DNA of 50,545 bases from an uncultured Porphyromonadaceae bacterium (GTDB lineage Bacteria > Bacteroidota > Bacteroidia > Bacteroidales > Muribaculaceae): NCBI GenBank assembly GCA_900555715.1, contig USMC01000018.1, positions 1 to 50,545 on the forward strand, read 5' to 3'. Each line of letters starts with the position of its first letter. Within the stretch, counting starts at the first letter, position 1. The notes below the pieces were generated by a model. That model saw only the letters and a program-made list of their open reading frames with translations. It did no database searches and was not told where the DNA came from. A program made the position numbers and the translations under genes. Shown here piece after piece: positions 1-7,884 of the stretch.

Positions 1-509
1 AGGAATGCAAGAAGGACGCCATCCATGTGGTCAACGGCGTGGCTGTCATCGACTACGACAACTGCGTCGGATGCGGTCAGTGTGTGGCGTTGTGTCAGCA
101 TGGCGGTGCTGTTCTTGCTGCCTGGGACACTTCCGAAAACCTAAACTGCAAAATAGCCGAATATACCGAAGCGGTGCTTAAGGACAAGCCGAGTTTCCAT
201 ATCTCGTTTATAATGAACGTATCGCCCGAATGCGATTGCTGGGGACATAACGATGCCGCTGTGGTAGCCGATCTCGGCATTCTCGCTTCCTCCGATCCGG
301 TGGCGCTCGACCAGGCATGTGTCGATCTTGTCAAGAACGCACCTGTACTGCCTACGAATAATGAGCTCGAACACAAACACCAGCATGAGACTCTCGAAGG
401 ACAGGACAAGTTCAAGCTCCTGCATCCCGACACCGACTGGGAGGCAGGACTTATTCACGCAGAAAAACTCGGAATAGGAACACGTCAGTACGAGCTCATC
501 ACAGTCTGA
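1..509 (+). CDS. DUF362-type 4Fe-4S protein, 3' part only
   Basis: The reading frame is already open at base 3, so only the C-terminal ~168 residues are present and the start lies outside the window. A first cysteine (bases 6-8, in ECKKDAI) belongs to one ferredoxin cluster. A full CxxCxxCxxxC set follows at bases 63-95. This is the pattern of a 2[4Fe-4S] ferredoxin domain inserted in DUF362 proteins. The following part (SPECDCWGHND, then a segment with SSDPVALDQACVDLV) is typical of the C-terminal DUF362 region. The family is common in Bacteroidetes, and its redox role is not established. A GTG at 27 is not the real start because coding continues upstream of it. A hairpin terminator follows at 535-557. 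Confidence 0.85.
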   Translation, partial: ECKKDAIHVVNGVAVIDYDNCVGCGQCVALCQHGGAVLAAWDTSENLNCKIAEYTEAVLKDKPSFHISFIMNVSPECDCWGHNDAAVVADLGILASSDPVALDQACVDLVKNAPVLPTNNELEHKHQHETLEGQDKFKLLHPDTDWEAGLIHAEKLGIGTRQYELITV

Positions 510-534
510 TTCGACAATACACATATAATAAAAC

Positions 535-557
535 AGCCCGGAGCAGAACTCCGGGCT
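535..557. terminator. Bidirectional intrinsic terminator
   Basis: A perfect 9-bp stem (AGCCCGGAG / CTCCGGGCT) with a 5-base loop lies between two convergent genes. On the reverse strand the stem is followed by GTTTTATTAT, and on the forward strand by a weaker T-rich stretch. It can serve both the DUF362 gene and the reverse membrane-protein gene. Confidence 0.75.
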
Positions 558-580
558 GAATTTGTATGTTTGTCGATGGC

Positions 581-1093
581 TTATTTGTTGACTTCGGCTC
601 TGACACCAGCCTTGACCTCTGCCTTGACTTCATTCTTGACACCGGCATTGATGTCGAGATACTGTGCGGGTTTGTCAATCCAGCTGACGAATTTGCGGAT
701 GGGACCGACGAAGGTGAGCTGGAGCCAGTCGCGTAATATGCTGTTGAAGACGGGGAAGAAGTAGAAAAGCACAATCGCGCCGAAGAAAGCGCCGGCAGCT
801 ACTCCGAACGAAATGGAGATACCTTTGAAGAACAAGAACAGAGCCACCAGGATTCCGACGATATATGAAAGTACGGAAACGGCGTCGAAGAGATACTCGA
901 AGAAGAAACGTTTCAGATATGTAAGCATAGGCCAGCGGTTGTTGATGTTGCGCAGACTGAGGCTGTCGTTTCTCTTAACGGTGTTTATGCGCTCAACCGC
1001 CTTGAGCCATACGCTGAAGGGCCATACGAAAATAAACTCAAGAATCTTGAGAATTGAATCAAGAATTGCGTCCAATACTTTGTTTGCATCCAT
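581..1093 (-). CDS. Hypothetical membrane protein with charged repeat tail
   Basis: A 170-residue protein whose family I do not recognise. An amphipathic N-terminus (about residues 1-35) is followed by a soluble stretch, then two or three hydrophobic segments at about 70-120 (SYIVGILVALFLFFKG and GVAAGAFFGAIVLFYFF), so it is probably an inner-membrane protein. The last ~25 residues are a low-complexity alternation of V/A with K/E (NEVKAEVKAGVRAEVNK), which at DNA level is a short imperfect repeat. It stands alone on the reverse strand, with its own candidate promoter upstream and a shared terminator at 535-557. Function cannot be inferred. Confidence 0.6.
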   Translation of the reverse strand: MDANKVLDAILDSILKILEFIFVWPFSVWLKAVERINTVKRNDSLSLRNINNRWPMLTYLKRFFFEYLFDAVSVLSYIVGILVALFLFFKGISISFGVAAGAFFGAIVLFYFFPVFNSILRDWLQLTFVGPIRKFVSWIDKPAQYLDINAGVKNEVKAEVKAGVRAEVNK

Positions 1094-1143
1094 GGTGAAT
1101 AAATTTATTGGTTAATGAAAAGATTTAAAGTGTCCTTTTAAGG

Positions 1144-1158
1144 ATGTTGAGTCAACAT
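1144..1158. repeat. 15-bp perfect palindrome, possible operator
   Basis: ATGTTGA-G-TCAACAT is a perfect dyad 51 bp upstream of the reverse gene that starts at 1093. It lies just downstream (on the reverse strand) of a -7-like box at 1166-1173, so it would cover the transcription start. This placement suits a repressor operator. A role in RNA structure is also possible because no T-run follows. Confidence 0.35.
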
Positions 1159-1165
1159 GCATGCG

Positions 1166-1173
1166 CAAAAATA
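1166..1173 (-). promoter_or_regulatory. Candidate -7 element for the membrane-protein gene
   Basis: On the reverse strand this reads TATTTTTG, matching the Bacteroidetes TAnnTTTG consensus. No TTTG is found at the expected 19-21 bp upstream. A second reverse-strand match (TAACTTTG) lies at 1271-1278, so the true start is uncertain. Confidence 0.4.
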
Positions 1174-1380
1174 ATGAATAAGTTTGAATATCTCTATCTT
1201 TTGTGTTAAAAAGTTTAGTTTCTTCGCATTTTTCAATACAGATTATAGGTTAATTCCACTTCTGAACAAACAAAGTTAAAGTCGTGTTATAATTTCGCAT
1301 CACACGCTGAAAAAATCGTTGCTGCCGAATATGATTTTAAGCAGGATTGAAATCCTGTGCCGTCGTATGATGGAAACGTT

Positions 1381-2385
1381 ATGAGACACCGTTTATGTAG
1401 TTTGTTACTTGTCGTTGGGCCGCTCGTTATAGGGGCGAGTGCCTCTTCATGTACGTTTCATGATGACGTTTACTGCCCGGACAGACTTCCTTTCATGATA
1501 GAAAACGACTGGCGTGCATGCCCTGATGCCTCGCCCGAAGGCATGGCGTATATATTTTTCCCTTACGACGGAAGCGAACCCTGGCGATTCGATTTCCCGG
1601 GGCTCGACGCCGGAAAAGTCCGCATCGCAATCGGGAGATATAAGTTTCTGAGTTATAATGATGACACCTATAATGTCCTGTTCCGTGATAACAGCGGATA
1701 TGAAGGTTATGAGGCTTATACTTCAGAAAAAGAATTAGCGGCTTCAATACCTCGTGCCGAACGCGGAGATTCACCGCCGCAAGGAAACAGCGAGAGGGTA
1801 GTGGGATGTCCCGATATGATGTGGGGCTGCGCTTATCATGACTTTAGCCTTCAGTATGACGGTGTGCGCTATACTCCTTTTGCAACAGTGCGGGATGATT
1901 CCGTTGAGGTGTATACTCCCGACTTTGTGCTCACTGCCGTACAGCGTCCCCTGACAGCGCATTATATGTTCAGAATAGAGGATATAGAGAATCTGTCCGG
2001 CGTAAAGTCGATGAGTGCGGCTTTGAGCGGCATGGCAGGGGCGATGCTGCTTGCTTCAGGCGAAAAGAGGGCTTATCCGTCCACGCTATCGTTCAAGGCA
2101 TCTGTCCTTGATTCTACAACCGTCGGAGGGGAATTCCATACATTCGGCATTCCTGCCGGGTCTTCCGCCGACAATATACTCTATCTGTTTGTTGTCATAA
2201 AAGACGGCAGACGGTTCTGCTATAAGTTTGATGTTACCGACCAGGTGCGTTTGGCGCCGGACCCTATGAATGTATGCCTGATAGTGAGAGGGCTTACCCT
2301 GGAAATTCCTGGCACAGGCGGCGACACGGGATTCAATGTCGTTGTTGACGGATGGGAGACTGTGATTGTGAACATAAGGGGATAA
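1381..2385 (+). CDS. DUF5119 domain lipoprotein
   Basis: A 334-residue protein counted from ATG 1381. An upstream in-frame ATG at 1357 is less likely because the signal peptide begins at MRHRLCSLLLVV. A lipobox-like ASSC places the lipidated cysteine near residue 24. The body is a predicted all-beta protein resembling the DUF5119 family, which in Bacteroidales is usually encoded beside fimbrillin genes and is thought to be a fimbrial accessory or minor component. The fimbrillin gene follows after 95 bp on the same strand, which supports this. I infer a role in surface fimbria assembly or anchoring. No tip or chaperone motif can be assigned. Confidence 0.75.
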   Translation: MRHRLCSLLLVVGPLVIGASASSCTFHDDVYCPDRLPFMIENDWRACPDASPEGMAYIFFPYDGSEPWRFDFPGLDAGKVRIAIGRYKFLSYNDDTYNVLFRDNSGYEGYEAYTSEKELAASIPRAERGDSPPQGNSERVVGCPDMMWGCAYHDFSLQYDGVRYTPFATVRDDSVEVYTPDFVLTAVQRPLTAHYMFRIEDIENLSGVKSMSAALSGMAGAMLLASGEKRAYPSTLSFKASVLDSTTVGGEFHTFGIPAGSSADNILYLFVVIKDGRRFCYKFDVTDQVRLAPDPMNVCLIVRGLTLEIPGTGGDTGFNVVVDGWETVIVNIRG

Positions 2386-2480
2386 ATGACGTTCTAAATT
2401 TATCAAGAATATCAGACTGTTATTGCAAGATTATTGCAGAAAATACTAAAGACATTCAATAACATAAAAGTATAAATAAG

Positions 2481-3515
2481 ATGAAAAAAGAACTATTGAT
2501 ACTCGGCTTGACCGGATGTATGATTGCTCTGCCTGCCTGTTCGGAAAAGGATGACGCACACGCACCTTCCGACAGCAATGCAATTTCTCTCAGCGCGGTA
2601 GTCCCGAACGGCTCACGTGGAGCTTCAACAACGACCGCTACTATAAAGGATTTTATAGTCTATGCCTTTACCGAAGGTTCAAGGCTCATGGACGGCGTGA
2701 AAGTTACCCGTGAAGGCGGTTCATGGACCTACTCGCCGGCGGCATACTGGCCTGTGAATCCGGTAAATTTCTATGCCTACAGTCCTGAAATCAGCATCGC
2801 TACCGATATTACAGGCGAGGGAGGCGGTCATATTCCCGGTTATCTGAACAATTATAATGTCGACTTGCTGTACTCCGTGCGCAAGGATGTTGTGCAGCAG
2901 GCAGCTCCTGTTTCGCTTAATTTCCGCCACGCACTTTCGAAGGTGAGCATGATGCTCAGCTCCACCAATCCACGGATAAAGGTAGTGGTAAGTTACATCT
3001 CACTAAAGAACGTATATCGCGAGGGTAGCTTCGACTTCCCGCAGGAATCCACTCTTGCCTCTACACCTGATGTTGTCGGCTCATGGACAAATCTCAAATC
3101 GCTCACGGATATGGTTACCTTCGCCATTATAGGTAATGAAGACCGTGTAGAGCTTACTCCTCAGCCTACCGACTATACCCTCGAAACTCTCGACTGTAGC
3201 TATGTCATTCCTCAGCCGCTTACAGATGTTGAGCTTTCGGCAAGCGGTTACAGCGGAACATATATAGAGGTTGATTGTGAGATTTTCGATACGGCAACCG
3301 GTGCAAAGCTCTGGCCTAATGCAAAGACTCCTGACTATATGCTTGTGCAACAGACGGAAACCGGACGTATTGTCTATCCCGCCTCTTCCGATAAGGTGAA
3401 AGCATATCTGCCGGGTCATGCCTATGTCTATAATATCCAGATCAACAATCCCGATGTTCTCGATAAGATTGAATTTGATGTTACGGTAGACGACTACACC
3501 ATCGACCAGATGTAA
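2481..3515 (+). CDS. Fimbrillin family (Mfa-like) lipoprotein
   Basis: A 344-residue lipoprotein with a signal peptide and lipobox LPAC (Cys20). The N-terminal half contains features typical of the Mfa-like/fimbrillin family: an early strand with NGSRGA, then IKDFIVYAFT, then a WTYSPAAYWP segment followed by VNFYAYSP. Family members are lipidated precursors that are cleaved and polymerise into type V pili on the cell surface. The DUF5119 gene upstream supports a two-gene fimbrial unit. No separate anchor or tip gene is seen here, so this may be an accessory fimbrial protein and not the main stalk subunit. A strong hairpin follows at 3536-3569. Confidence 0.85.
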   Translation: MKKELLILGLTGCMIALPACSEKDDAHAPSDSNAISLSAVVPNGSRGASTTTATIKDFIVYAFTEGSRLMDGVKVTREGGSWTYSPAAYWPVNPVNFYAYSPEISIATDITGEGGGHIPGYLNNYNVDLLYSVRKDVVQQAAPVSLNFRHALSKVSMMLSSTNPRIKVVVSYISLKNVYREGSFDFPQESTLASTPDVVGSWTNLKSLTDMVTFAIIGNEDRVELTPQPTDYTLETLDCSYVIPQPLTDVELSASGYSGTYIEVDCEIFDTATGAKLWPNAKTPDYMLVQQTETGRIVYPASSDKVKAYLPGHAYVYNIQINNPDVLDKIEFDVTVDDYTIDQM

Positions 3516-3535
3516 AACTTACTCAAATACATGAT

Positions 3536-3569
3536 AAAGTCCCTGAAAGCAGTAGTTTTCAGGGACTTT
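3536..3569. terminator. Bidirectional terminator between fimbrillin and MFS genes
   Basis: A 13-bp perfect stem (AAAGTCCCTGAAA with its complement) and a short loop lie between convergent genes. A-runs on the left and T-runs on the right make it a plausible intrinsic terminator in both directions. Confidence 0.8.
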
Positions 3570-3591
3570 GTTATTGAAGAAATCAATGTTG

Positions 3592-5391
3592 TTATTTTGC
3601 CTGAGAGCCGTAGGTTTCTTTTATTATCCATACGCAGGCGGCTCCGAGCAGCAGCAAGACGCCGGAAACGACAAGCATTCCCACTGTCAGCGGCGCACCG
3701 TTGGCAGCTGCCGGGAAGCAGTGGAGAATCATACCGCCGCACAGCGCGGCAACAATCTGCGGAATAGTGATGGTGCAGTTGAACAATCCGAGATATGTTC
3801 CGATGTTGCCGCCGGAGAGGGCATTTGTAAGGATTGTGAACGGCATGGCAAGGATAGCAGCCCAGGCGCATCCCATCATGGCGTAGCTGACAAAGAGCAC
3901 ATACTGATTGTGGACAAAGAACACCGAGATGAATCCTACGGCGCCTATCAGCAGGCTCAGAGAATAGGCGAGTCGGCGCTGCTTGAATCCGCCGAGCAAT
4001 ATTGCCCAGAGAACAGCAGCTATACCCTGGATGGCAAGCAGAAGTCCGTTCCAGTCGCCGGCGCTCTGGTACTGTGGAGTCGCCGGATTGAGGAGGGTAG
4101 TGTAATGTACTTCAATTTCTTCGGGCGATTTCACGGCAGGCAGCAGGGATGTCTGTTCGAGAACATAGCTGCCGGTACTATGGTCGACGGACGCGATATG
4201 CGCCATTGTAAGGACGGTTCCGGGAGTGACAAGCGACAGTTCGCTGACAGCCATGGCTTTGTTTGTGACGGGAACATCGACGCCGTCGATGTTGATGGTT
4301 TTGCCGGATGTCGCCAGGATGCCGCGGTCGACTGTCATTTTCTCAACGCCGTTAACCATCACCGGTTTGCCTCCGGAGATAAGAGTGTCGCCGTCGAGTA
4401 CCACTGTCTGCGGGCGCAGGAGCGTGCCGTCGACCTCTATGCCGGCGAGCGAAAGATGACCGTTCTCCACAATGGGTCTGTCGTTGTTGAAAATGTATTT
4501 GTCGCTGAATTCCTCGCCATTGACGGTCACTCCGCTCACAGCCTGCATTGCCGGGGCGTCGAAAGCCTGTAGAGCGACAGCATCGGTGGAATAGGTCCAC
4601 ATATACAGGAAAGCCGCCCAGCAGAAAAACTGTACCAGACCGACAGTCCAGAATACTTTCGGTGCGTGGACAAGGAGCTTGAGCATATTTTCTTTCGGAG
4701 CAGACACTTGCTTGCTCTCGTCGATGCCATGAAAGAGCGCATACTCATGCGGAGGCATTTCCTTAACCTTGATGAAGGTGTATACGACGCACAGCGCAAG
4801 AATGATGGCACCGATATAGAATGCCCACTGCACTGTCGGCGGCACTTCACCCGAAGGCGCTGTGTTGCTCACAAACCATGCCAGCACAAACGGCGCCACG
4901 TAGCCTACGACAGAACCGGCGTTGCACAGCAGCGACTGTATCGAATAAGCGCGTCCCTTCTGCTTTTCGTTCACCATGTCGCCGACAAGCATTTTGAACG
5001 GTTGCATCGCCATGTTGATCGACGTGTCGAGAAGCATAAGCATCACCAGTCCGAAGATGATTGCCTGACTGATGCCAAGACCGAGCGAACCGGCATTAGG
5101 CAGGAAACACATTACAATAATAGCTATGAGTGCTCCGATGAGCAGGTAGGGCAGGCGGCGTCCGATACGCGTCCATGTGCGGTCGCTGGCTTGTCCTACG
5201 ATGGGCTGGACAATGAGCCCCATCAGAGGCGGTAGAATCCAGAAATAGCTAAGGTCGTGCGGATCGGCTCCGATGGTCGAGAAAATACGGCTCACCTGTG
5301 AGCTTTGAAGCGCGTAAGCTATCTGGACTCCGAAAAAACCGAAGCTGAGATTCCACAGCTTCCAGAAACTTAAATCACGTTGTTCATTCAT
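3592..5391 (-). CDS. MFS transporter, sugar (SLC45/GPH-like) type, with large periplasmic insert
   Basis: A 599-residue protein with about 12 membrane segments (roughly 14-32, 48-66, 81-98, 105-122, 155-175, 188-208, 248-267, 448-468, 475-493, 497-517, 535-555, 567-590). The MFS motif A variant GQASDRTWTRIGRR lies at 66-79 after TM2. The closest family appears to be the SLC45-like sugar symporters common in Bacteroidetes, so a mono- or disaccharide-proton symport role is likely. The substrate cannot be read from the sequence. Most relatives have ~450-500 residues. Here about 175 soluble residues (~270-445) lie between TM7 and TM8, a loop that should face the periplasm. A promoter with both boxes lies at 5536-5567, leaving a leader of ~140 nt. 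Confidence 0.85.
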   Translation of the reverse strand: MNEQRDLSFWKLWNLSFGFFGVQIAYALQSSQVSRIFSTIGADPHDLSYFWILPPLMGLIVQPIVGQASDRTWTRIGRRLPYLLIGALIAIIVMCFLPNAGSLGLGISQAIIFGLVMLMLLDTSINMAMQPFKMLVGDMVNEKQKGRAYSIQSLLCNAGSVVGYVAPFVLAWFVSNTAPSGEVPPTVQWAFYIGAIILALCVVYTFIKVKEMPPHEYALFHGIDESKQVSAPKENMLKLLVHAPKVFWTVGLVQFFCWAAFLYMWTYSTDAVALQAFDAPAMQAVSGVTVNGEEFSDKYIFNNDRPIVENGHLSLAGIEVDGTLLRPQTVVLDGDTLISGGKPVMVNGVEKMTVDRGILATSGKTINIDGVDVPVTNKAMAVSELSLVTPGTVLTMAHIASVDHSTGSYVLEQTSLLPAVKSPEEIEVHYTTLLNPATPQYQSAGDWNGLLLAIQGIAAVLWAILLGGFKQRRLAYSLSLLIGAVGFISVFFVHNQYVLFVSYAMMGCAWAAILAMPFTILTNALSGGNIGTYLGLFNCTITIPQIVAALCGGMILHCFPAAANGAPLTVGMLVVSGVLLLLGAACVWIIKETYGSQAK

Positions 5392-5535
5392 ATCAGATTC
5401 GGTGAATGATGTAAGTAAAATATAAATATATAATCTCTATAATCTGTGTCAGTCGTCTGTGGGATAATGAATTCAGGACATTTCCCGGCTATCGTCTCAG
5501 TCGGTGATGTTGTCTTTCATTTCCCAAACGTCGTG

Positions 5536-5567
5536 CAAATATAAACATAAGTCGGGAGCTACACAAA
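5536..5567 (-). promoter_or_regulatory. Promoter of the MFS transporter gene
   Basis: On the reverse strand TTTG (5567-5564), a 20-bp spacer and TATATTTG (5543-5536) match the Bacteroidetes housekeeping promoter exactly. It lies back to back with the forward riboswitch promoter. Confidence 0.7.
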
Positions 5568-5577
5568 TTATTTTTCT

Positions 5578-5609
5578 TTTGCGGGGTATAGAAAAATTTT
5601 GTACTTTTG
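5578..5609 (+). promoter_or_regulatory. Promoter of the cobalamin riboswitch operon
   Basis: TTTG (5578-5581), a 20-bp spacer and TACTTTTG (5602-5609) match the Bacteroidetes consensus. Transcription should start near 5615, just before the riboswitch aptamer. Confidence 0.75.
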
Positions 5610-5617
5610 CAGTGCAA

Positions 5618-5775
5618 ATGGTTCGCGAACGAGCGATTAATAGGGAACAGGGTGTGAATCCCTGACAGTCCCGCTGCTGTGAGTTCCGTCATATCATCTG
5701 CCAGATGCCACTGGGGCGTACCCCCGGGAAGGCGGCAGACGATTTCCGGACGAGTCAGAAGACCTGCCATCTTGC
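5618..5775 (+). promoter_or_regulatory. Cobalamin (AdoCbl-type) riboswitch
   Basis: The conserved blocks of the B12 element occur in order: GGGAACAGGGTGTGAATCCC, ACAGTCCCGCTGCTGTGA, GCCACTGG, GGGAAGGCGG, and the B12-box-like GAGTCAGAAGACCTGCC at the 3' end. It lies between a strong promoter and the TonB receptor gene, with ~105 nt of leader left for an expression platform. By family knowledge it turns off downstream genes when the cell has enough cobalamin. Which corrinoid form it prefers cannot be read here. Confidence 0.93.
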
Positions 5776-5880
5776 CAATCTGCCGACAGCTTGCGCGGAC
5801 GAGCTCAGATGTCTTATTGATTCTTTGCTATCAGTGTACACTGTCGGTACGGTTGAAATTATTTTGACTGAACCGACTGA

Positions 5881-7884
5881 ATGATGTGTAAAAGAAACAC
5901 GGCTTTATTATCCTTTTTTGCAATATGTGCCTCTGTCTTCGGGGTGCCTGTCGACGATGCTCCCACCGATTCCGTAGAGTTGCGTGAGTTTGTCGTCACC
6001 AAGGTGCGTCCAGACAAAGAAATCATACCAGCCCAGCGTCTCGACGGCGAAGAGCTCCAGCGCCTCAACAGCCACAGTGTCGCCGATGCGTTGCGGTATT
6101 TCTCAGGTGTGCAGGTGAAGGACTATGGAGGTGTAGGCGGCATCAAGACCGTCAACATCCGATCAATGGGCACTAACCATACCGGTGTTGTCTACGACGG
6201 CGTGCAGCTCGGCAATGCACAGAACGGACAGATAGACCTCGGACAGTTTTCGCTCGACAACATCGAGGCAATATCGATGTACAACGGTCAGAAAAGCAAT
6301 ATCCTTCAGCCGGCACGCGACTTCGGCAATGCCGGCAGCATATATATGCGCACGCGTACTCCTAATTTCGCACCCGGCGAGTGGTACCATGCCCGCGGTG
6401 CCGTACGCTTCGGCTCTTTCGACCTTCTGAATCCGTCGGCGCTCATAGAGCTGCGTCTGTCAAGCCGTGTTTCGGCATCCTTGTCAGCCGAGTGGGTCAA
6501 TTCGTCAGGTAAATATAAGTTCCGCTATCGTCGTGTCAATCCGGCGGGCGAACTGGCATACGATACGACTGCCGTGCGCCAGAACGGCGATATTGACGCT
6601 ACCCGCATCGAAGCTAATGTGCACGGTTCGATAGATAACGGCTCGTGGACAGCGAAGGTGTACAACTACACCTCCGAGCGCGGCGTCCCCGGAGCTATTG
6701 TCAACAACGTGTGGCGCCGCGGCGAACGGATATGGGATAACAACAGCTTCGTTCAGGGCAGTTTTAACAAGCATATAGGTCGCTTCACTACTCTTGCAAA
6801 CGTCAAATATGCGTTTTACCGCACACACTACGTCAACAACGACGACAAGCAGATAAAAATCGACAATCTGTACAAGCAGCGGGAGATATATCTTTCTACG
6901 GCTAACATGTTTGAAATACTGCCGCAGTGGAGTGTCTCGGCAAGCTACGATTTTATGTGGAACGACCTGCACGCCGACATGTACGGCTTTGCCAAGCCCA
7001 CGCGAGTGAGCAACCTCCTTTCCGCCGCTACGGCTCTCGATCTCGGACGTTTCAAGCTTCAGGCAAGCGCAATGGGCACCTTTATCCACGACAGGCTTGT
7101 CGGGCAGGAATCGCCGAAAGACAAGAGGGTGTTCACCCCCGCAGTGTATCTGTCCGGCAACCCATTGCACAACAAGGAGTTTTCGGTCCGGGCATTCTAT
7201 AAGCGCTCATTCCGTATGCCGACATTCAACGACCTTTACTATGCCGACATGGGCAATTCGAAGCTTGACCCCGAGCGTGTTACGCAGTATAATGTAGGTC
7301 TCGTCTATCTCGCCAACCGCCGCGGTTTCGTGCGCAATATGCGCTTCACCGTCGATGCATACTATAATCTTGTGAAAAACAAGATTGTAGCCTATCCCAA
7401 AGGACAGCAGTTCCGCTGGACGATGCTGAACCTCGGCAAGGTCGACATCCGCGGTGTCGATGTTTCGGCGCTCGTGACGTTCTGTCCGGCGGACGAGCTT
7501 CTTGTCACGATCCGGGGGCAGTACACCTACCAGCGTGCTATCGATATAACCAACCCCGCCGACAACTACTATCGCGACCAGATTCCGTATATTCCGCATC
7601 ATTCAGGTTCGGCGGTCGCTAACGTCGAATGGCGCGGCTGGGGACTCAACTACAGCTTCATCTACGTTGGCGAGCGGTATAATCAGCAGGAGAATATCCG
7701 CTACAACTACACTCAGCCGTGGTATACCCATGACCTGTCGTTAGAGAAAAGTTTCAGAATCAACCGGGTGCGTATGCGCGGACAGATAGAGGTCAACAAC
7801 CTCCTGAGCCAGGACTATGACGTTATCCTCAACTATCCCATGCCCAAGCGCAATTACCGTGTATCGTTGACTGTTGAGATATGA
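5881..7884 (+). CDS. btuB: TonB-dependent receptor for cobalamin/corrinoid (BtuB-like)
   Basis: A 667-residue outer-membrane protein. The signal peptide is at ~1-24. The plug domain (about 35-150) shows the usual order: an ADALRYFSGVQVKDYGG block, VNIRSMGTNHTGVVYDGVQ, then IEAISMYNGQ. A long beta-barrel follows and ends in an aromatic/hydrophobic strand (NYRVSLTVEI). The B12 riboswitch directly upstream and the BtuG-like gene that overlaps its stop codon identify it as a corrinoid importer and not a siderophore receptor. Energy would come from TonB-ExbBD encoded elsewhere. No inner-membrane BtuFCD genes are in this window. Two adjacent ATGs (5881, 5884) are both possible starts. Confidence 0.9.
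   Translation: MMCKRNTALLSFFAICASVFGVPVDDAPTDSVELREFVVTKVRPDKEIIPAQRLDGEELQRLNSHSVADALRYFSGVQVKDYGGVGGIKTVNIRSMGTNHTGVVYDGVQLGNAQNGQIDLGQFSLDNIEAISMYNGQKSNILQPARDFGNAGSIYMRTRTPNFAPGEWYHARGAVRFGSFDLLNPSALIELRLSSRVSASLSAEWVNSSGKYKFRYRRVNPAGELAYDTTAVRQNGDIDATRIEANVHGSIDNGSWTAKVYNYTSERGVPGAIVNNVWRRGERIWDNNSFVQGSFNKHIGRFTTLANVKYAFYRTHYVNNDDKQIKIDNLYKQREIYLSTANMFEILPQWSVSASYDFMWNDLHADMYGFAKPTRVSNLLSAATALDLGRFKLQASAMGTFIHDRLVGQESPKDKRVFTPAVYLSGNPLHNKEFSVRAFYKRSFRMPTFNDLYYADMGNSKLDPERVTQYNVGLVYLANRRGFVRNMRFTVDAYYNLVKNKIVAYPKGQQFRWTMLNLGKVDIRGVDVSALVTFCPADELLVTIRGQYTYQRAIDITNPADNYYRDQIPYIPHHSGSAVANVEWRGWGLNYSFIYVGERYNQQENIRYNYTQPWYTHDLSLEKSFRINRVRMRGQIEVNNLLSQDYDVILNYPMPKRNYRVSLTVEI

Noticed and set aside
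3568..4572. 334-codon forward frame antisense to the MFS gene
   Set aside because: Its translation is polar and low-complexity without recognisable domains, and the reverse strand encodes a full transporter with its own promoter.
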